Source: Nitrososphaerota archaeon
GTDB taxonomy: Archaea > Thermoproteota > Nitrososphaeria > Nitrososphaerales > Nitrosopumilaceae
Length of the DNA stretch: 16,881 bases
Reading direction: 5' to 3'
Assembly: GCA_022565935.1 (NCBI GenBank)
Contig: JADFJY010000013.1
Coordinates: 1 to 16,881, forward strand
Made by a program: the position numbers and the translations under genes. Positions 13,976 through 16,881 of this stretch are shown in pieces; the stretch's first letter is position 1; the number at the start of each line of letters is the position of its first letter. The notes under the pieces were generated by a model, which saw only the letters and a list, made by a program, of their open reading frames with translations, was not told the origin of the DNA and made no database searches.

Positions 13976-14677
13976 TCAGTTCTTTCCTAGTTTTTGAATA
14001 TATTCTTGATATGCTTTTTTGTAAGATGATTTGTTGCCAATATCTGTAAATCCATTTTTTGTAATGAAACTATTCACTAATTTTTTTCTATTCATGGCTT
14101 TTTTTATAACATCATCCATTCCATATGGCTTGTTTTTTGGAATAAAACTCATAATTTTTGGTTCCATTACATAACATCCCATGTTTACATTAGCTTTAAT
14201 CTCTGGTTTTTCATTCCAACTTAAGACTTTTCCAGTTTTGGAGGTTTCGATTACTCCATAAGGTAAATTCGTTTTGTACTCATTTAGACTCATGGTAACA
14301 AATGCCTTTTTCTTGGTATGTTGTTTTATCATATTTCTAAGACTAAAATTAAAAATTGAATCTCCATATATGCAAACAAAAGTATCATCAATGAATTTTT
14401 CTGCAGTTTTGAGTTGACCTGCAGTAGCAAGTGGCTTACTTGAAATTGCGTATTCTATGTCAACTCCAAATCTGTTACCATCTTCAAAGTAGTCTTCAAT
14501 AGTTTTTCTGAGATAACTAACACACAACACAATTGATTTGATGCCATTTTTCTTTGTCCATTCAATTAGATGTTCCAAGATGGGTTTTTTACCTAAAGGT
14601 AACATTGGTTTTGGAAGAAATGTTGTGTATGGTTGAAGTCTTGTACCTAATCCTCCAGCAAGAATAACTGCTTTCAC
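13976..14677 (-). CDS. sugar-1-phosphate nucleotidyltransferase
   Basis: A 233-residue Rossmann-like NTP transferase. The N-terminal loop AVILAGGLGTRLQPYTTFLP followed by KPMLPLGKKP (residues 3-31) binds the NTP, and YGDSIFNF (about 104-111) supplies a metal-binding Asp. The length covers only the catalytic domain: there is no left-handed beta-helix acetyltransferase domain as in GlmU. The start is GTG 14677, since MKAVILAGG is the family beginning. It precedes a GNA1-like acetyltransferase by 8 bases and probably forms an operon with it. NTP and sugar (UTP/GlcNAc-1-P, GTP/mannose or dTTP/glucose) cannot be read from motifs alone. Confidence 0.88.
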   Translation of the reverse strand: MKAVILAGGLGTRLQPYTTFLPKPMLPLGKKPILEHLIEWTKKNGIKSIVLCVSYLRKTIEDYFEDGNRFGVDIEYAISSKPLATAGQLKTAEKFIDDTFVCIYGDSIFNFSLRNMIKQHTKKKAFVTMSLNEYKTNLPYGVIETSKTGKVLSWNEKPEIKANVNMGCYVMEPKIMSFIPKNKPYGMDDVIKKAMNRKKLVNSFITKNGFTDIGNKSSYKKAYQEYIQKLGKN

Positions 14678-14735
14678 AAATCCTATTTACTGAGTTACTA
14701 TTTATGTTCAAGGATAGATTTTAAATAAACTCACA

Positions 14736-16034
14736 TTAAATAATTTTTAAAATTTTTTTCAAAACATCATTTGGATTTTTTCCAAATACTATGATCATAG
14801 GTTCTTTTCCAAAATCACCTTTGTGGTAAATCACATCAAATACTTTCTTTGAATTTTTAATTACACTTTTTATTCCCCATTCTATTGTAGTATTTTTTAT
14901 TTTCACATATTTTGGTTCTTTACTTCTATCATAACTAGAAACTATTAATTGTGATTTTTTAATTTTTGATATAGTGGATTTTTGATATTTTAGATTTATT
15001 GCAGATCTAATCTGTGGAAATTTTTTATTCATTGTTAACACTGCTGTTGCAACATGTTTAGAACCACCATATGTCAAATTTCCTGCAACCTCTACATATT
15101 TTCCAGTTTTTACAATTCTTCCCGAAATACCTAGAACATCTTTTGTAGACTTTGGTTTTTGTTTGGAATATACAAAATTTGTTTGGCATTCTGGAATATT
15201 TTTATATATATTTTTAATTTCTATGAATTTTTTAATTGTATCTGATAATTCTAAATTGATTTTATCATATTCTTGAATATCTGTTATTGCGATACCTTTT
15301 CCCAAATTTTTTGCATTTTTTATTGAATTACGTGTAAATTGTTTAGCAAATTTTACTGATTCTTTTATGCTTTTATTTTTTGCAAGTGCAAAGATCATGG
15401 CTGCAGAATAATTACACCCACTACCATGATTAATTTTAGAAATTTTGTCTCCTGAAATAAAATAACTATTGTTTTTTTCAAGTACAAAATCTGATATTTG
15501 ATTATTTTTTGTCTCAATTCCTGTAATCACAACATTTTTTGCTCCCATTTTTTGAATTATTTTTGCAATTTTCTTAGGTCTGTTTTTTGCATTAATCTTT
15601 GTATTTGATAGAATTTCAGCCTCAAATTTATTTGGTGTAATTATTGTTGCAATAGGAATTATGAATTTTTGAAAATCTTTGATAGCTGATCTTTCTATCA
15701 ATGATCCACCTGTAGTTGATTTAAGTACAGGATCAATAACTATAGGAATTTTTGATTTTTTTAATTGATGATAAAGTACTTTGATAATTTGAGAATTGTA
15801 TACCATCCCAATTTTTATCCCATCAATTTTAAAATCTGATATAACATACTCTAATTGATTTTTTAAAATTTTTTCTGATACTGGTTCAACCATTCCAAAG
15901 CTTGAAGTATTTTGACTTGTAATTGCAGTAATTACTGATAAACCATGTACATTAAATGACAAAAAAGTTTTGATGTCACTTTGAATTCCTGCACCTGAAG
16001 AAGGATCAGAACCACCAATTGAAAGTAAATTCAT
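14736..16034 (-). CDS. thiDN: ThiD-ThiN fusion: HMP(-P) kinase and thiamine-phosphate synthase
   Basis: A 432-residue bifunctional thiamine enzyme. ThiD (residues about 1-255) shows the ribokinase-like start IGGSDPSSGAGIQSD (6-20), IPIVIDPVLKSTTGG (96-110) and the anion-hole/catalytic HGSGC (203-207); it phosphorylates hydroxymethylpyrimidine twice. ThiN (about 256-432: DVLGISGRIVKTGKYVEVAG, GGSKHVATAVL, RSAINLKY) joins HMP-PP with thiazole phosphate, replacing ThiE in archaea. The ThiD-ThiN fusion is an archaeal arrangement. Very Lys/Ile/Asn-rich, matching local AT content. The thiC start on the other strand 770 bases away makes a thiamine neighbourhood. I see no TPP riboswitch. Confidence 0.93.
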   Translation of the reverse strand: MNLLSIGGSDPSSGAGIQSDIKTFLSFNVHGLSVITAITSQNTSSFGMVEPVSEKILKNQLEYVISDFKIDGIKIGMVYNSQIIKVLYHQLKKSKIPIVIDPVLKSTTGGSLIERSAIKDFQKFIIPIATIITPNKFEAEILSNTKINAKNRPKKIAKIIQKMGAKNVVITGIETKNNQISDFVLEKNNSYFISGDKISKINHGSGCNYSAAMIFALAKNKSIKESVKFAKQFTRNSIKNAKNLGKGIAITDIQEYDKINLELSDTIKKFIEIKNIYKNIPECQTNFVYSKQKPKSTKDVLGISGRIVKTGKYVEVAGNLTYGGSKHVATAVLTMNKKFPQIRSAINLKYQKSTISKIKKSQLIVSSYDRSKEPKYVKIKNTTIEWGIKSVIKNSKKVFDVIYHKGDFGKEPMIIVFGKNPNDVLKKILKII

Positions 16035-16152
16035 AATATTTTTTCTATTTCCAATACTAATTTGTTTTTCCTTTGTACCTTAAATAATCATATATGTGAA
16101 ATTGGAGTTTTTTTGAAATCAATTTTATACTTGCATAATTTATTTTATATAT

Positions 16153-16344
16153 ATGACAAAAATTCCTATTGTGGATGATTCAACACCTAAAGAATTACGC
16201 TGTACCACTTGTTTGTTACCTATGCAATATCAAGCAAAAAAAGATGATAAATTTTTATGGCAGTGCTTTAAATGTGGAAAACAATATCTTGTTTCTGGAA
16301 ATACCAATGATAGTATTGTAGAGAGCTGGAGTCCACCCAGATGA
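16153..16344 (+). CDS. small zinc-ribbon protein
   Basis: A 63-residue protein starting ATG 16153 with Cys pairs CTTC (17/20) and CFKC (38/41), the form of a rubredoxin- or zinc-ribbon-type knuckle. The C-terminal tail (NTNDSIVESWSPPR) is polar. A TTTTATACTT box (16121-16130) lies about 27 bases upstream. The stop TGA overlaps ATG 16341 (ATGA), suggesting a second, translationally coupled reading frame that is now broken. No function is recognised; a role in nucleic-acid or protein binding is possible. Confidence 0.75.
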   Translation: MTKIPIVDDSTPKELRCTTCLLPMQYQAKKDDKFLWQCFKCGKQYLVSGNTNDSIVESWSPPR

Positions 16345-16566
16345 CAAATGTTTCTGATATAGAATCTATTAAATTTGAAACTCTACAACTTTGAAATTAT
16401 ATTTCATTAGTTTTATCTGAAATTGATTTGAATGAAAGAATTAGCGAGATTAAAAAATTTTGCAAACCCATCTGAATCTCAACGTATAATCGCGCCTATT
16501 TTGGGCAGAATTTCAACAATTAAATTTGAAAAATATTACTTGGAACAAGAATTGTATTTGAATTGA
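16341..16566 (+). pseudogene. probable decayed gene coupled to the zinc-ribbon gene
   Basis: ATG 16341 overlaps the preceding stop and reads MTNVSDIESIKFETLQL, then meets TGA (16392-16394). The same frame continues as NYISLVLSEIDLNERISEIK and KFCKPI to another stop. From an A/T run near 16452-16461, the next frame reads FANPSESQRIIAPILGRIST, then IKFEKYYLEQEL, ending at TGA 16566. Joined, these give a sensible helical protein of about 75 residues, so one nonsense and one frameshift change are likely. Alternatively the 44-residue frame from ATG 16432 (MKELARLKNFANPSESQRII) is a real small gene. The family is not recognised. Confidence 0.45.
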
Positions 16567-16575
16567 TTTGGATTA

Positions 16576-16674
16576 TTAGGATGATGATTGAGTTACACAA
16601 TCAAATGAACAAAATTCATCATTCATATTGTAAAATTCTCTACCACAATGTTTGCATTCTTTAAAAGTTCTCAT
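16576..16674 (-). CDS. 32-residue zinc-finger miniprotein
   Basis: ATG 16674 to TAA 16576 encodes MRTFKECKHCGREFYNMNDE followed by FCSFDCVTQSSS. The four cysteines (7, 10, 22, 26; CxxCGxxF...FCSxxC) match the treble-clef/TRASH-like pattern that binds one zinc. The FCSxxC ending is typical of small archaeal zinc fingers. A TATA-like TATATGATATAA lies about 22-34 bases upstream on the minus strand. It is convergent with the broken frame ending at 16566 and divergent from thiC. The cysteine pattern makes chance unlikely despite the size; partner and role are unknown. Confidence 0.65.
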   Translation of the reverse strand: MRTFKECKHCGREFYNMNDEFCSFDCVTQSSS

Positions 16675-16776
16675 AATATACACTAACCAATTATATCATA
16701 TAAGATCGATCAATTTTCTTATTATAGTATGGAGAAATTTTTAAGCGATCAATTATTTTTGCAATTTTCATGATTG

Positions 16777-16782
16777 TTTAAA
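16777..16782 (+). promoter_or_regulatory. TATA box of thiC
   Basis: GTTTAAATC holds TTTAAA about 27 bases before ATG 16807, the spacing of a leaderless transcript. Confidence 0.5.
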
Positions 16783-16806
16783 TCAGGTAAATACATAGAT
16801 AACTTC

Positions 16807-16881
16807 ATGGCAACACAAATGACTGCTGCACGACGTGGTATTGCTACTGATGAAATGAAACAAGTTGCAAAAGATGAAGAT
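16807..16881 (+). CDS. thiC: phosphomethylpyrimidine synthase ThiC (N-terminal 25 residues)
   Basis: ATG 16807 opens a frame that runs off the window after 25 residues: MATQMTAARRGIATDEMKQV followed by AKDED. The QMTAARRGxxTxEMxxVAxxE pattern is the N-terminal signature of ThiC, the radical-SAM enzyme that converts aminoimidazole ribotide to hydroxymethylpyrimidine phosphate. That product feeds ThiD-ThiN, encoded 770 bases away on the other strand. Archaeal and many short-type ThiC proteins start directly with this segment. A TATA box lies 27 bases upstream. The remainder is outside the window. Confidence 0.88.
   Translation, partial: MATQMTAARRGIATDEMKQVAKDED

Noticed and set aside
16034..16152. 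TPP riboswitch before thiDN
   Set aside because: None of the conserved CTGAGA or GATCTG-like TPP aptamer elements are present on the minus strand upstream of the start.

Overview
The window looks like chromosome of a marine ammonia-oxidising archaeon of the Nitrosopumilus type (Nitrososphaerota/Thaumarchaeota). It is strongly AT-rich and densely packed. It carries archaeal information-processing genes (aIF1A, aIF5A, SRP54, TBP, eS24, eS31, Pus10, Dph6), an intron-bearing tRNA-Tyr and a box C/D sRNA. Many genes have a TATA-like box about 26 nt upstream of the start codon, as expected for leaderless transcripts. The genus-level placement is inference from protein character and AT content.

Positions 1-2241 form a sparse, partly decayed stretch. 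It holds the 3' end of a zinc-ribbon protein gene, a small two-helix membrane protein, a GC-rich hairpin, a possible remnant of a tyrosine recombinase, an Lrp/AsnC-type regulator, and a YkgJ-type cysteine-cluster gene broken by one stop codon and one frameshift.

Positions 2322-7817 are a translation and RNA block, mostly on the plus strand. In order: aIF1A, a cold-shock protein, tRNA-Tyr (minus strand, about 50-nt intron), an orphan protein, aIF5A, a box C/D sRNA whose D guide fits the anticodon loop of a CAU tRNA (elongator tRNA-Met C34 by the N+5 rule), then a dph6-srp54-pus10 operon, then a 32-residue very basic protein behind an inverted repeat.

Positions 7860-13533 carry an HExxH-containing protein, TBP, an eS24-eS31 ribosomal operon, a DUF309 protein, cofactor-independent phosphoglycerate mutase, a divergent GalT-like HIT-superfamily protein and a four-helix membrane protein.

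Positions 13530-16881 hold a sugar-nucleotide pair on the minus strand (nucleotidyltransferase plus GNA1-like acetyltransferase), a ThiD-ThiN fusion, two very small zinc-binding proteins flanking a decayed coupled ORF, and the first codons of thiC. ThiD-ThiN and ThiC both serve thiamine synthesis. No CRISPR array, intact insertion sequence or rRNA gene is visible. The strongest new leads are the C/D sRNA, the 32-residue basic protein, the degenerate genes, and the altered active-site motifs of the GalT-like protein.
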